A stretch of DNA of 64,000 nucleotides from positions 930,001 through 994,000 of the forward strand of contig NZ_JBGKAD010000001.1 in NCBI RefSeq assembly GCF_041361345.1. The letters are read 5' to 3'. This document shows positions 53,724-62,065 of the stretch, one piece after another; positions within the stretch are counted from its first letter, which is position 1, and every line of letters begins with the position of its first letter. Below the pieces are notes generated by a model, which worked only from the letters and a program-made list of their open reading frames with translations, searched no databases and was not told the origin of the DNA. The DNA is from Halobaculum sp. MBLA0147. GTDB lineage: Archaea; Halobacteriota; Halobacteria; Halobacteriales; Haloferacaceae. The translations under genes were made by a program, and so were the position numbers.

Positions 53724-54752
53724 TCACTCGGCCACCGCGAACTCGATCCCCGGCGCGGGGTCGTACCCGTGGAGCGTCACGTCGTCGGCGGTCAACTCGT
53801 CGAGGGGCACGTCCGCCACCTCGATCTCGGGCCGCTCGCGCGGTTCGCGGGCCAACTGGCGGAGCAGCCCGGGCACGTGGTCGGCGCGTTCGTCGCCGTC
53901 CGGCTCCGGCGGCGCGGTCGTCTCCACCCAGTCGGCCACCGCGCGGAACTCCGACCGGTCGTCGACCGCCGCGACGCGCTCCTGCAGGCGGTCGAGTTCG
54001 GCGGCGTACCACGAGCCGCGTTCGCCCGTCCCGCAGTAGACGTGGCTGTCGACGACCGTGTGTGCGAACGTCCCCGGCTCGAAGCCGGTCCGCTGGGCGA
54101 CGGCGGTGAGCAACAGCGAGTAGGCGGCGACGTTGAACGGGACGCCCAGCGCCATGTCGCCCGAGCGCTGCGTGAGGTGGAGGTTCAGGCGGTCACCCTG
54201 GACGTTGAACACGAACGTGTAGTGACACGGCGGGAGCGTGGAGACGGTCGCGTTCGCGGGGTGCCAGGCGTTGACGACGATCCGACGCGACTGCGGGGAC
54301 TCTCGCAGCGTGTCGAGCACGTACTGGAGCTGGTCGAAGGTGCGTCGTTCGTCGCCGTCGTCGGTCTCCTCGACGGTGACCCAGCGGTGGGCGTCGTCGG
54401 GCCACGTCTCCCCGTCGAGGGCCTGCGACTCGTCCGGCACGGGGTAGCGGCGCCAGAAGCGCCCGTAGGCCGTGTCGAGACGGCCCTCCTCGTCGGCCCA
54501 CGCGTCCCAGATGCTCGTCTCCTCACGCAGCGTGCGGACGTGTTCCTCGCCCGAGAGGTACCAGAGGAACTCGTGGATCAGCGAGTTCCACCGGAACCCG
54601 GAGAGGTCCTTCGTCGTCACGAGCGGGAACCCCGCCGCCAGATCCACCTCGTACGTCTCGGAGAACGCCGAGATCGTGTCGACGCCGGTCCGGTTCGGCT
54701 TGTGCGTGCCGCCGGCGAGGACACGCTCGACGGTGTCGAGGTACGGTTGCAC
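53724..54752 (-). CDS. thyA: Thymidylate synthase (ThyA)
   Basis: 342 residues from the GTG at 54752 (MQPYLDTVERVLAGGTHKPN), the family start; the open frame upstream to 54845 is not coding. It makes dTMP from dUMP using methylene-tetrahydrofolate. Family motifs: NRTGVDTISAFSETYEVDL, the catalytic C176 in LPPCHYTFVFNVQG, LTQRSGDMALGVPFNVAAYS. The haloarchaeal protein has a ~60-residue insert (RLDTAYGRFWRRYPVPDESQ). The stop is 2 bp before the folA ATG, an operon. ThyA with folA is the classical DHFR-coupled dTMP route. Confidence 0.96.
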   Translation of the reverse strand: MQPYLDTVERVLAGGTHKPNRTGVDTISAFSETYEVDLAAGFPLVTTKDLSGFRWNSLIHEFLWYLSGEEHVRTLREETSIWDAWADEEGRLDTAYGRFWRRYPVPDESQALDGETWPDDAHRWVTVEETDDGDERRTFDQLQYVLDTLRESPQSRRIVVNAWHPANATVSTLPPCHYTFVFNVQGDRLNLHLTQRSGDMALGVPFNVAAYSLLLTAVAQRTGFEPGTFAHTVVDSHVYCGTGERGSWYAAELDRLQERVAAVDDRSEFRAVADWVETTAPPEPDGDERADHVPGLLRQLAREPRERPEIEVADVPLDELTADDVTLHGYDPAPGIEFAVAE

Positions 54753-54970
54753 GTGTAGACGCCCGGGTGGGCCGGTCTTGAACGCCACGGACCGGGCAGT
54801 CTCCCCCGACTGTCGACACCCGTCGTCCAGTCCGTCCGTCGACACCTCCCCTCCGGTCCGCCCGCCGACACCGGTCGTCCGGTCCAGCCGTCGACACCGG
54901 TCGCCGACTGCGGGGAGTCACTCGCACCGCGAACGGGAACGATTAGGTGGCGGGCACCGAAGACGGCGGT

Positions 54971-56224
54971 ATGAGCGACAGGAGTGCGGACGAGCCGACG
55001 GCCGTCGAGTTGGCCCAGCGAGTCCGGGACGGCGAGTTGCGACTGTACGAACTCGAAGACCACGCCGACGCGGACACGGCGACCGCGGCGCGGCGACGAC
55101 TCGTCGGGAGCCACGAGGGCTCGGCGTTCGACGACCCCGAGACGGCGCTCGCGACCACCGGGGAGTACGCCTTCCCGGCGAGCGAGGCGGACAGCAACGT
55201 CGAGAACATGACCGGCGCGGTCCAGATCCCGGCGGGCGTCGTCGGCCCCGTCCAGATCGACGGGGAGGCGATCTCCGGCGAGCGGTACGTTCCGATGGCG
55301 ACGACGGAGGGGGCGCTGCTCGCGTCCGTGAACCGCGGCTGTGCGACGCTGGACCGAGCCGGCGGCGCGACGGCACGCGTCACCGAGTCGGGGATGACAC
55401 GCGCGCCCGTCTTCCGCGTCGACGGCGTCGCAGAGGCGGAGGCGCTCGTCGCCTGGGTTCGCGACGCGGAGTCGCGGCTCCGTGAGGCGGCGGAGGCGAC
55501 GACGAACCACGGAGAACTGGTCGGGATCACGCCTCACGTCGTCGGCAACAACGTCTACCTGCGGTTCACATACGACACGAAGGACGCGATGGGGATGAAC
55601 ATGGTCACGGTGGCGACGGAGGCCGCCTGTGACGTGATCGAGACGGAGACGGACGCCGAGTTGGTCGCGCTGTCGGGGAACCTCTGTGCGGACAAGAAGC
55701 CGGCGGCGATCAACGCGATCCAGGGCCGCGGTCGCACCGTGGCGGCGGACGCGACGATCCCGCGCGAGGTCGTGACGGAGGTGTTGGACACGACACCCGA
55801 GGCGGTCGCGGAGATCAACACGCGCAAGAACCACGTGGGGAGCGCGAAGGCCGGCAGTCTCGGCTTCAACGCCCACGTCGCGAACACCGTCGCGGCGGTG
55901 TTCCTGGCGACCGGGCAGGACGCCGCGCAGGTGGTCGAGGGGTCGAACGCGATCACCACCGCCGAGGTGGTCGACGGCGACCTCTACGTCTCGCTCACCA
56001 TCGCCTCGTTGGAGGTCGGCACCGTCGGCGGCGGGACGAAACTCCCCACGCAGGCGGAGGGGCTGGACGTGCTCGGGGTCCGTGGTGGCGGCGACCCGCC
56101 GGGAGCGAACGCGGACGGACTCGCGGAGGCGACGGCAGTCGCGGCGCTGGCGGGGGAACTGTCGCTGCTGTCGGCGCTCGGCTCGCGGAACCTGTCGAGC
56201 GCCCACCAGGAACTCGGTCGCTGA
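54971..56224 (+). CDS. hmgA: 3-hydroxy-3-methylglutaryl-CoA reductase
   Basis: 417 residues from the ATG at 54971. It makes mevalonate, the first committed step of archaeal isoprenoid-lipid synthesis, and is the target of statins. The catalytic set is E113 (ATTEGALL), K242/K243 (GNLCADKKPAAIN), D317 (GQDAAQ) and H412 (LSSAHQEL). DTKDAMGMNMVTVATEAACD is the NADPH/substrate segment. ACGATTAGG (54939-54947) is ~25-32 bp upstream, a leaderless promoter. Stand-alone gene; class I archaeal type. Confidence 0.97.
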   Translation: MSDRSADEPTAVELAQRVRDGELRLYELEDHADADTATAARRRLVGSHEGSAFDDPETALATTGEYAFPASEADSNVENMTGAVQIPAGVVGPVQIDGEAISGERYVPMATTEGALLASVNRGCATLDRAGGATARVTESGMTRAPVFRVDGVAEAEALVAWVRDAESRLREAAEATTNHGELVGITPHVVGNNVYLRFTYDTKDAMGMNMVTVATEAACDVIETETDAELVALSGNLCADKKPAAINAIQGRGRTVAADATIPREVVTEVLDTTPEAVAEINTRKNHVGSAKAGSLGFNAHVANTVAAVFLATGQDAAQVVEGSNAITTAEVVDGDLYVSLTIASLEVGTVGGGTKLPTQAEGLDVLGVRGGGDPPGANADGLAEATAVAALAGELSLLSALGSRNLSSAHQELGR

Positions 56225-56300
56225 CGGACTCGCCGAGTGTCGTGAGCAGCCGGCGACGACGCCACCGACGACCGTCGGCAGCCGACGACGATCTCGCGGC

Positions 56301-56738
56301 TCAGTCCACGTCGGAGACGGACACCGAGACACCGCCGCTCGCCGGTGTGCGGACGGTCACGGTGTCTGCGCCCAACCCACCGCCGAGCGTGCGGTACAGC
56401 GTGATCCGCCCGGTCGCGACACTGCCGTCGACGCGGGCCTCGACGGCGTACGTCCCCGGGTTCGGGAAGAACGAGCCGTTGACGCGCGTCGACTGCGCGG
56501 GGATGGTGAACCGGCCCTCGACGGTCGCGGTGTCGCCCAGCGGCGTCGGCGTGGGACCACCCTCGCCGCCCTCCCCCTGGAGGAGGGCGCGGACGACGAC
56601 CGAGACGGCCGTCGCACGCCCGTTGACGAACCTGACGCCACCGGGGACGCGGTTGGAGCGGAGACTCCGCCCACACCCGGCAAGCCCGGCGGTCACGCCG
56701 GCGGCCACCGTCCCGAGGTACGCGCGTCTCCCTGCCAC
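56301..56738 (-). CDS. Tat lipoprotein-like small protein of unknown function
   Basis: 145 residues from a GTG at 56738 (MAGRRAYLGTVAAGVTAGLAGCG). A twin-arginine (RR) start, hydrophobic core and a LAGC lipobox predict a Tat-exported lipoprotein anchored at the cell surface. The rest is a beta-rich domain with PTPTPLGDTATVEGRF and TYAVEARVDGSVATG, ending DTVTVRTPASGGVSVSVSDVD. No known family is recognised; ~120 residues would fit one small immunoglobulin-like domain. The reading frame continues upstream without coding character. Confidence 0.65.
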   Translation of the reverse strand: MAGRRAYLGTVAAGVTAGLAGCGRSLRSNRVPGGVRFVNGRATAVSVVVRALLQGEGGEGGPTPTPLGDTATVEGRFTIPAQSTRVNGSFFPNPGTYAVEARVDGSVATGRITLYRTLGGGLGADTVTVRTPASGGVSVSVSDVD

Positions 56739-56861
56739 GTCCCCGACTCCGCGTGGTTCCCGCAAAAGCGTGGCGGAGCGGGTGTAGCCTCGCGGAGAGT
56801 GGTCGCCAGAGCGACACCACCGGAACGCCGCCGTTTTGACGCCCGGGAGCCACGGGGAGGT

Positions 56862-58178
56862 ATGGACGACGCCCTCATCGACGACGCGACGCTGCCGCTC
56901 GACCGGAAGTCCCGCCTCCCGGGCGAGGGATTCTTCTACCCAGACTCGCTGGACGAGGACCGCGCCGAGGAGCGGGCCCGCGAGGCACTCGACGGCGCCG
57001 ACACCGTCGTGATCACGGACTCCGACGCGGACGGACTCGCCTGCGTGGCCCTGATCCGGGAGGCACTCGGGGCCGCTGTGGACCCGGAGCCGTTCGAACG
57101 CCGCCGCGCGGCACGGGTCGCGGACGACGAGTCGGTGGAGGACCTGCCGCTCGACGAGGTGGTCGCCGACACCACGAACGTCGCGGTCACCAAGGACGGT
57201 GACGGTCTGGTGTCGGACTCCCCGGTCGCGCTGTTGCCGGCGAGTCCGCGCACGTTCGCGGACCAACTGGAACGCACCGCCGAGTACCTCGACCCCGGGA
57301 CGGACGTGTTCGTCTGTGACATCTGTCCGGACGAGTTGGAGGAGATCGAACCGGCGCTGGGGACGGTCGTCGAGCGTGCCGGCGAGGTGCGGTGGTTCGA
57401 CCACCACCAGTGGCCCGAGACGACGGCGGCGGGCGTCCGTGAGTACGGGATCGAGTTGGTCGTCGGCGAGAGCGACGAGGAGTGTTCCGCGGACGTGACG
57501 CTGCGCTCGCTGGGGTACGACTTCTCCGAGCGGTTCGAGACGCTGGCGGCCGTCACCCGCGACCACGACCTCTGGCTGAAGGCCGACGAGCGCAGCGACG
57601 ACCTCGCGGACTACGCGGTGTGGACGAGTCCCGACGAGTACGCGGCCGTGATCGGCGCGTACGGCGTCGACCTCCCCGCGAGTGCCCGCGAGTACCTCGC
57701 GAGTCGCCGCGAGGAGAAGACCGCACTGATCGAGACGGCCGTCGACCGCGCGAGTACCCACGAGGTCGGCGAGTGGACCGTCGCCGTCACCTACGGCCGC
57801 TGTTCACAGAACGAGGTTGCGGAGACGCTCCGCGAGCGCGGTGCCGACGCCTCCGTGATCGTCAAGCCGGCCGGCAGCGTCTCCATCCGTGGGACGGAGG
57901 GCGGTTTCGAGCGCGCCCACGAGGTGGCACGGCTGGTGAACGGCGGCGGCCACCCGCAGGCCGCGGGGTGTATGCCGGACATCTACGACGATATGCTCGA
58001 CTACGCTCACCACTGGAGCACGGAGGGTGCGGCCGCCAAGCGTGTGCTACTGGCGGCCTTCGAACGCGTCGCCGAGCGCGCCGCCGAGGAGGCGGACGGC
58101 GGCAGTGAGAGAGAGGACACAGGCGGCGAGAGTGACGACGAGACGGGATCGGGGGCCGCGGACGGCGCGGACGAGTGA
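56862..58178 (+). CDS. DHH-family phosphoesterase (RecJ/NrnA-like)
   Basis: 438 residues from the ATG at 56862 (MDDALIDDATLPLDRKSRLP). D53/D55/D57 (TDSDADGLA) are the first metal motif and D180-H181-H182 (FDHHQW) the DHH-type motif. The C-terminal DHHA1 domain has the GGGHPQAAG loop (VNGGGHPQAAGCMP). Haloarchaeal DHH proteins hydrolyse single-stranded nucleic-acid ends or small oligonucleotides; the exact substrate here is unknown. A long acidic Gly/Ser/Asp tail ends the protein. CGTTTTGAC at 56832-56840 predicts a leaderless transcript; the MBL gene follows 3 bp later, likely the same operon. Confidence 0.85.
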   Translation: MDDALIDDATLPLDRKSRLPGEGFFYPDSLDEDRAEERAREALDGADTVVITDSDADGLACVALIREALGAAVDPEPFERRRAARVADDESVEDLPLDEVVADTTNVAVTKDGDGLVSDSPVALLPASPRTFADQLERTAEYLDPGTDVFVCDICPDELEEIEPALGTVVERAGEVRWFDHHQWPETTAAGVREYGIELVVGESDEECSADVTLRSLGYDFSERFETLAAVTRDHDLWLKADERSDDLADYAVWTSPDEYAAVIGAYGVDLPASAREYLASRREEKTALIETAVDRASTHEVGEWTVAVTYGRCSQNEVAETLRERGADASVIVKPAGSVSIRGTEGGFERAHEVARLVNGGGHPQAAGCMPDIYDDMLDYAHHWSTEGAAAKRVLLAAFERVAERAAEEADGGSEREDTGGESDDETGSGAADGADE

Positions 58179-58181
58179 GCC

Positions 58182-59006
58182 ATGCGTGTCACACTCCTCG
58201 GGACGGGCGACACGACGGGGACGCCCACCGTCGGGTGTGACTGTGACACCTGCGTGGCCGCTCGCGAGCGCGGCGTCGAACGCTCGCGGTTCTCCGTCCA
58301 CGTCGCCAACGAGCGCACCGGCGAGTCGCTGCTGCTCGACTGTTCGCCGGACTTCCGCCGGCAGTTCCTCGACAACGACGTGGCGCTCCCGGACGCGGCG
58401 GTCGTCACGCACGTCCACTTCGACCACCTCGACGGCGTCGGGAACTTCTACCGGCTCGTCGACAACCTCCCGGTGTACGCCGCCGACGAGACGGACCCCG
58501 AGACCGGGTCGTCCGTCGCCGACACGGTCCGCTCGAAGTACGACTACCTCGACCGCGTGACCGTCCGGGACGCCACACCGCTGGAGACGACTCGGATCTG
58601 CGGGCTCGACGTGACCCTGGTCCCGGTCGACCACCCGCCGCTCGTCTGTTACGGCGTCGTCGTCGAGGACCCCGAGACCGGCGCGAAGCTGTCGTTGACG
58701 GGCGACACCAGCTACGACGTCCCCGAGGCGTCGCGGGAGCGGCTGGCGGAACCGGACCTGCTGTTGGCCGACGCCATCGTCCCGGCGTCGCTGTGCGAGT
58801 ACCACCCGCTGGGCGGTACACACCACGGGTCCGACGGGACACCGTACACCTTCGGGACGAAACACATGACCCGGGAGGGCGCACTCGCGCTCGCCTCGGA
58901 GTTGGACGCCGACCGGACACGGCTCGTCCACGTCGCGCACTTCTACCCCGTCGAGGAGGCGTTCGAGGAGCCGCTCGCAGTCGACGGCGAGACGTACGAC
59001 CTGTAG
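58182..59006 (+). CDS. Metallo-beta-lactamase-fold phosphoesterase-like hydrolase
   Basis: 274 residues (MRVTLLGTGDTTGTPTVGCDCDTC). The MBL metal motif is H77-V-H79-F-D81-H82 (THVHFDHLDG), with the later histidine in VDHPPLVCYG, D in LTGDTSYDVP and H in LVHVAHFYP. The N-terminus with its GCDCDTC segment resembles PhnP/lipoate-octanoyl-like cyclic-phosphate phosphodiesterases. The two CxC pairs could also bind zinc. It follows the DHH phosphoesterase after 3 bp; the pair suggests nucleotide or oligonucleotide turnover, an inference. Confidence 0.85.
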   Translation: MRVTLLGTGDTTGTPTVGCDCDTCVAARERGVERSRFSVHVANERTGESLLLDCSPDFRRQFLDNDVALPDAAVVTHVHFDHLDGVGNFYRLVDNLPVYAADETDPETGSSVADTVRSKYDYLDRVTVRDATPLETTRICGLDVTLVPVDHPPLVCYGVVVEDPETGAKLSLTGDTSYDVPEASRERLAEPDLLLADAIVPASLCEYHPLGGTHHGSDGTPYTFGTKHMTREGALALASELDADRTRLVHVAHFYPVEEAFEEPLAVDGETYDL

Positions 59007-59079
59007 GAGAGCGGTCGGAGTCGCTCCGAGCGTCACTCGGGTCGACACCCGACGGCGACTGGCGTCGCGCTGGGGACAC

Positions 59080-60756
59080 TCAGTCGCGTCGACGAGCGAC
59101 GGTCGCCGCGATCACAGCCGCGACCGCCGCGACCGCGACGGCGACGAGGTCGAATCCGGGCGCGAGCACGCCCGTGTCGGTCGTCGGGACGGCCGTCGCC
59201 ACCGTCTCTCGCGGCCCCTCGTCGTCGCTCGTCCCACCGGCGCCCGGGTCGTCGGTGCCGGTGTCGTCACTGCCGTCGTCGGCGCCGGTACCCTCGCCGT
59301 CGTCACCGTCGTCCGCGTCGCTGGGACTCCCGAGTGACACGTCGCCGAAGCCGCCGGTGTGGTTCGACAGCGCCGCGTCACACGCCTCCAACTCGGCGGT
59401 GCTGGGCGGGTCGGCACCCGGGCCACGCAGCGCGAAGTCGCCGGTGCCGCCGATGTCGGCCATCGTCGGGCCGCGCGAGCCGCCGAGGTCGGCGTAGGCG
59501 TCCGACGGGAACCCACCGACCGGGACGCGCTCGACGTCGTACACCAGCCACGGGGCGTACACCTCCCAGACGACCTCGCCGCGGGGCGTCACCTCGACGA
59601 CGCGGTTGTTCCGCGAGTCCCCGATCAGCGTGTGGCCGTTCTTCAGCCGGTCCGCGTCCCGGGGCCACGAGAACGACTCGCCGGAGCCCAGCGTCCACGT
59701 GCGTGTCCACTCGCCGTCGTCGTGTTCGTACTCGACGATCCGCTCGTTCTCGGAGTCGGCGACGAGGAACGTCGGGTCGCCGGAGCGACTCTCCAGGTAG
59801 TCGGGGTTGTGCTGTGCGTGGAGTACGTCGTGGTTCTCGTCGCTCCCGAGTCGGAGGTCGATCTCGCCGGTCGAGCGGTTCACCAACAACACCTGGTCGA
59901 AGTTGCGCGGCGACAACAGGACGCTGTCGCCGACGCGGTCCACGTCGTTGAGGTGGGTCCAGTCGTCGGTGTACTCCCCGCCGACGGACCGGTCGAAACG
60001 GGGTGCGAACCGCCACGTCCACTCGACCTCGTCGTCCACGCGGTCGTAGACGACCACACGGTCGTCGTTCGTCTCGTTGGCCGCGTCGTAGTTGCGCATG
60101 TGAGCGATCACGACGTGCGTCTCGTTCAGCGGATCGGCGTCGTGGGTGTCCGTGTACGGCAGCTCCTCGGTCCACACCGTCTCGCCGGTCGTCGTGTTCA
60201 ACTCGTACAACAGCGTCGTTCCACGCCGCGTCGCGGTGACGAAGAGGTTGCCGTTGCCCAGCGGGTCCACGTCGTACGACCAGACGACGCCGGGGTCCGA
60301 CGCGCTGCGTTTGACCCACAGCACGCGTCCCTCGGGCCCGAACGCGACGAGTCGTGCGGCGGTCTTCCCGCCGTCGGCACCGAACCGGGCCCCCTGGACG
60401 CTGACGACCGTCACGCCGTTCGCACGTGTCGACGTGTGGCCGACACACTGGTCGCCGTTCGCGGTCGTGTCCACGTTCGTGGTCGTGTCCACGTTCGTCG
60501 TCGTGTCCCCGTCCACGCTCGCACCGCGTCTCGGCCCCGCGGCGTCGACCCCCGAGCCCACGCTCGCGACGGCTCGGACCCCCTCGGCGTCGGCCGCGAC
60601 ACCACCCGTCGCCGCGCCCGTCCCAGCGGCCGGCGCGGCGGCGACGACGCCCGCCACCGGCCCACCGACGAGAAGTGCGACGACGGCTCCCAGCAGTAGC
60701 ACGTCGTTGTCTGACACGACCACGACTGCGGTCGTCCCCGAGAAGTGTCTTCTCAT
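59080..60756 (-). CDS. Arylsulfotransferase-like surface protein with PGF anchor
   Basis: 558 residues from the ATG at 60756 (MRRHFSGTTAVVVVSDNDVL). A hydrophobic N-terminal signal (VLLLGAVVALLVGGPVAGVV) precedes an Ala/Gly/Thr-rich region, then a beta-propeller-like ASST domain from ~110: VLWVKRSASDPGVVWSYDVD, HMRNYDAANETNDDRVVVYD, DWTHLNDVDRVGDSVLL and HAQHNPDYLESRSGDPTFLV (conserved His). The C-terminus has an Asp/Gly/Thr spacer, APGFDLVAVAVAAVAAVIAA and RRRD, the PGF-CTERM anchor processed by archaeosortase. The enzyme may not be a sulfotransferase. Probably exported and surface-anchored. Confidence 0.85.
   Translation of the reverse strand: MRRHFSGTTAVVVVSDNDVLLLGAVVALLVGGPVAGVVAAAPAAGTGAATGGVAADAEGVRAVASVGSGVDAAGPRRGASVDGDTTTNVDTTTNVDTTANGDQCVGHTSTRANGVTVVSVQGARFGADGGKTAARLVAFGPEGRVLWVKRSASDPGVVWSYDVDPLGNGNLFVTATRRGTTLLYELNTTTGETVWTEELPYTDTHDADPLNETHVVIAHMRNYDAANETNDDRVVVYDRVDDEVEWTWRFAPRFDRSVGGEYTDDWTHLNDVDRVGDSVLLSPRNFDQVLLVNRSTGEIDLRLGSDENHDVLHAQHNPDYLESRSGDPTFLVADSENERIVEYEHDDGEWTRTWTLGSGESFSWPRDADRLKNGHTLIGDSRNNRVVEVTPRGEVVWEVYAPWLVYDVERVPVGGFPSDAYADLGGSRGPTMADIGGTGDFALRGPGADPPSTAELEACDAALSNHTGGFGDVSLGSPSDADDGDDGEGTGADDGSDDTGTDDPGAGGTSDDEGPRETVATAVPTTDTGVLAPGFDLVAVAVAAVAAVIAATVARRRD
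60456..60509. repeat. Three tandem 18-bp repeats in the arylsulfotransferase-like gene
   Basis: The unit CGTTCGNGGTCGTGTCC recurs at 60456-60473, 60474-60491 and 60492-60509 with few differences. On the coding strand it gives GDTTTNVDTTTNVDTTANG-like repeats near residue 85-100, a short spacer. The tandem copies make the region prone to copy-number change. Confidence 0.7.
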
Positions 60757-60832
60757 TCTTCCGACCGGGTCGGCGGGTGTAGGAGGTGTCGCGTGTGCCT
60801 CGGCGAGCGAGGCGGCACGTCGGATGGACAAG

Positions 60833-60839
60833 AATAAAT
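60833..60839 (+). promoter_or_regulatory. TATA-like element of the L39e-L31e-aIF6 operon
   Basis: AATAAAT ends 27 bp before the rpl39e ATG at 60867 in otherwise GC-rich sequence; spacing predicts a leaderless or near-leaderless mRNA for this operon. Confidence 0.6.
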
Positions 60840-60866
60840 GTCCCGCTGGCGAAGCCTCGGCTCACA

Positions 60867-61019
60867 ATGAGTGGTAAGTCGAAGGCGAAGAAGAAGCGGC
60901 TGGGCAAACTGGAGAAGCAGAACAGCCGGGTGCCCGCGTGGGTCATGATGAAGACGGACATGGGGACGACGCGCAACCCGAAGCGACGCCACTGGCGGCG
61001 CAGCGACACGGACGAGTGA
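60867..61019 (+). CDS. rpl39e: Ribosomal protein L39e (eL39)
   Basis: 50 residues ([20 protein letters not shown]). The smallest large-subunit protein, archaeal/eukaryal only, lining the exit tunnel. The basic [20 protein letters not shown] segment is strongly conserved. It is the first gene of the L39e-L31e-aIF6 operon; L31e follows after 3 bp. It is shorter than 60 codons and easily missed by automated ORF calling. Confidence 0.97.
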   Translation: MSGKSKAKKKRLGKLEKQNSRVPAWVMMKTDMGTTRNPKRRHWRRSDTDE

Positions 61020-61022
61020 CCG

Positions 61023-61298
61023 ATGAGCGCGAGTGACTTCGAGGAGCGGGTCGTCACCGTCCCGCTGCGCGACGCGAAGCAGGCACCGACCCAGGAGATG
61101 GCGGACCGTGCGATGTCGCTGATCCGCGGCCACCTGAGCAAGCACTTCTCCGTCGAGGAGGACGACGTGCGTCTCGACCCGGCGCTCAACGAGGCCGTCT
61201 GGGCGCAGGGACGCAACAAGCCGCCGAGTTCGATCCGGGTCCGTGCGGCACGGTTCGACGAGGACGGCGAGGTCGTCGTCGAGGCGGAACCGGCCTGA
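61023..61298 (+). CDS. rpl31e: Ribosomal protein L31e (eL31)
   Basis: 91 residues ([21 protein letters not shown]). It is an archaeal/eukaryal exit-tunnel protein near L39e. The core [21 protein letters not shown]-like segment and [20 protein letters not shown] are conserved. It is followed by aIF6 after a 7-bp gap, so the three genes share a transcript. Confidence 0.97.
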   Translation: MSASDFEERVVTVPLRDAKQAPTQEMADRAMSLIRGHLSKHFSVEEDDVRLDPALNEAVWAQGRNKPPSSIRVRAARFDEDGEVVVEAEPA

Positions 61299-61305
61299 CT
61301 CAGGC

Positions 61306-61968
61306 GTGTTACGAACTTCGTTCACTGGATCGTCGTACGTGGGTGTGTACGCCCGCGCGACCGACGACGTGCTGTTGATCGACCCCGCAGTCGACGACGA
61401 CGTGACGACTGCCATCGCCGAGGAGCTGTCGGTGACCGCAGTCGAGACGACCGTCGGCGGCTCCGGGACGGTCGGCTCGCTGACGGTCGCCAACGAGACC
61501 GGCGTCGTCGTCTCCGATCAGGCGACCGACGAGGAGATCGATCTGATCGCCGACGCGACAGACGGCGCGGTCGCGCGGATTCCGGGGCGGCTCAACGCCG
61601 CCGGCAACGTCGTCTTGGCCAACGACACCGGGGCGGTCGTCCACCCAGAGTTGACCGACGAGGCGGTGTCGGTCGTCGAGGACACCCTCGACGTGCCGGT
61701 CACGGACGGTCGACTCGCGGACGTCCAGACCGTCGGGACGGCCGCCGTCGCGACGGAGGACGGCGTAATCTGTCACCCACAGGCGACCGAAGAACAGTTG
61801 ACGGCGATCGAGGAGCACCTCGACGTGTACGCCGACCTCGGGACGGTCAACTACGGCGCGCCGCTCGTCGGCTCCGGGGTGATCGCCAACGAGGCCGACT
61901 ACGTCGCCGGCGAGGACACCACGGGGCCGGAGCTCGGACGGATCGAGGACACGCTCGGCTACATCTGA
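61306..61968 (+). CDS. eif6: Translation initiation factor aIF6
   Basis: 220 residues from the GTG at 61306 ([20 protein letters not shown]). aIF6 binds uL14 on the 50S and blocks premature subunit joining; it also aids large-subunit maturation. The pentein-like repeats are clear: [60 protein letters not shown], and [19 protein letters not shown]. It closes the L39e-L31e operon. The next gene is on the opposite strand. Confidence 0.95.
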   Translation: MLRTSFTGSSYVGVYARATDDVLLIDPAVDDDVTTAIAEELSVTAVETTVGGSGTVGSLTVANETGVVVSDQATDEEIDLIADATDGAVARIPGRLNAAGNVVLANDTGAVVHPELTDEAVSVVEDTLDVPVTDGRLADVQTVGTAAVATEDGVICHPQATEEQLTAIEEHLDVYADLGTVNYGAPLVGSGVIANEADYVAGEDTTGPELGRIEDTLGYI

Positions 61969-62065
61969 CGAGGAGCCGCGACGGCGGCGTCACGGGTGAT
62001 CGTCGCCGCCCACCTCGTTCTCTCTCGACGCCCCGACTACGACGGACTCCGGGACGAGTCGTCGA

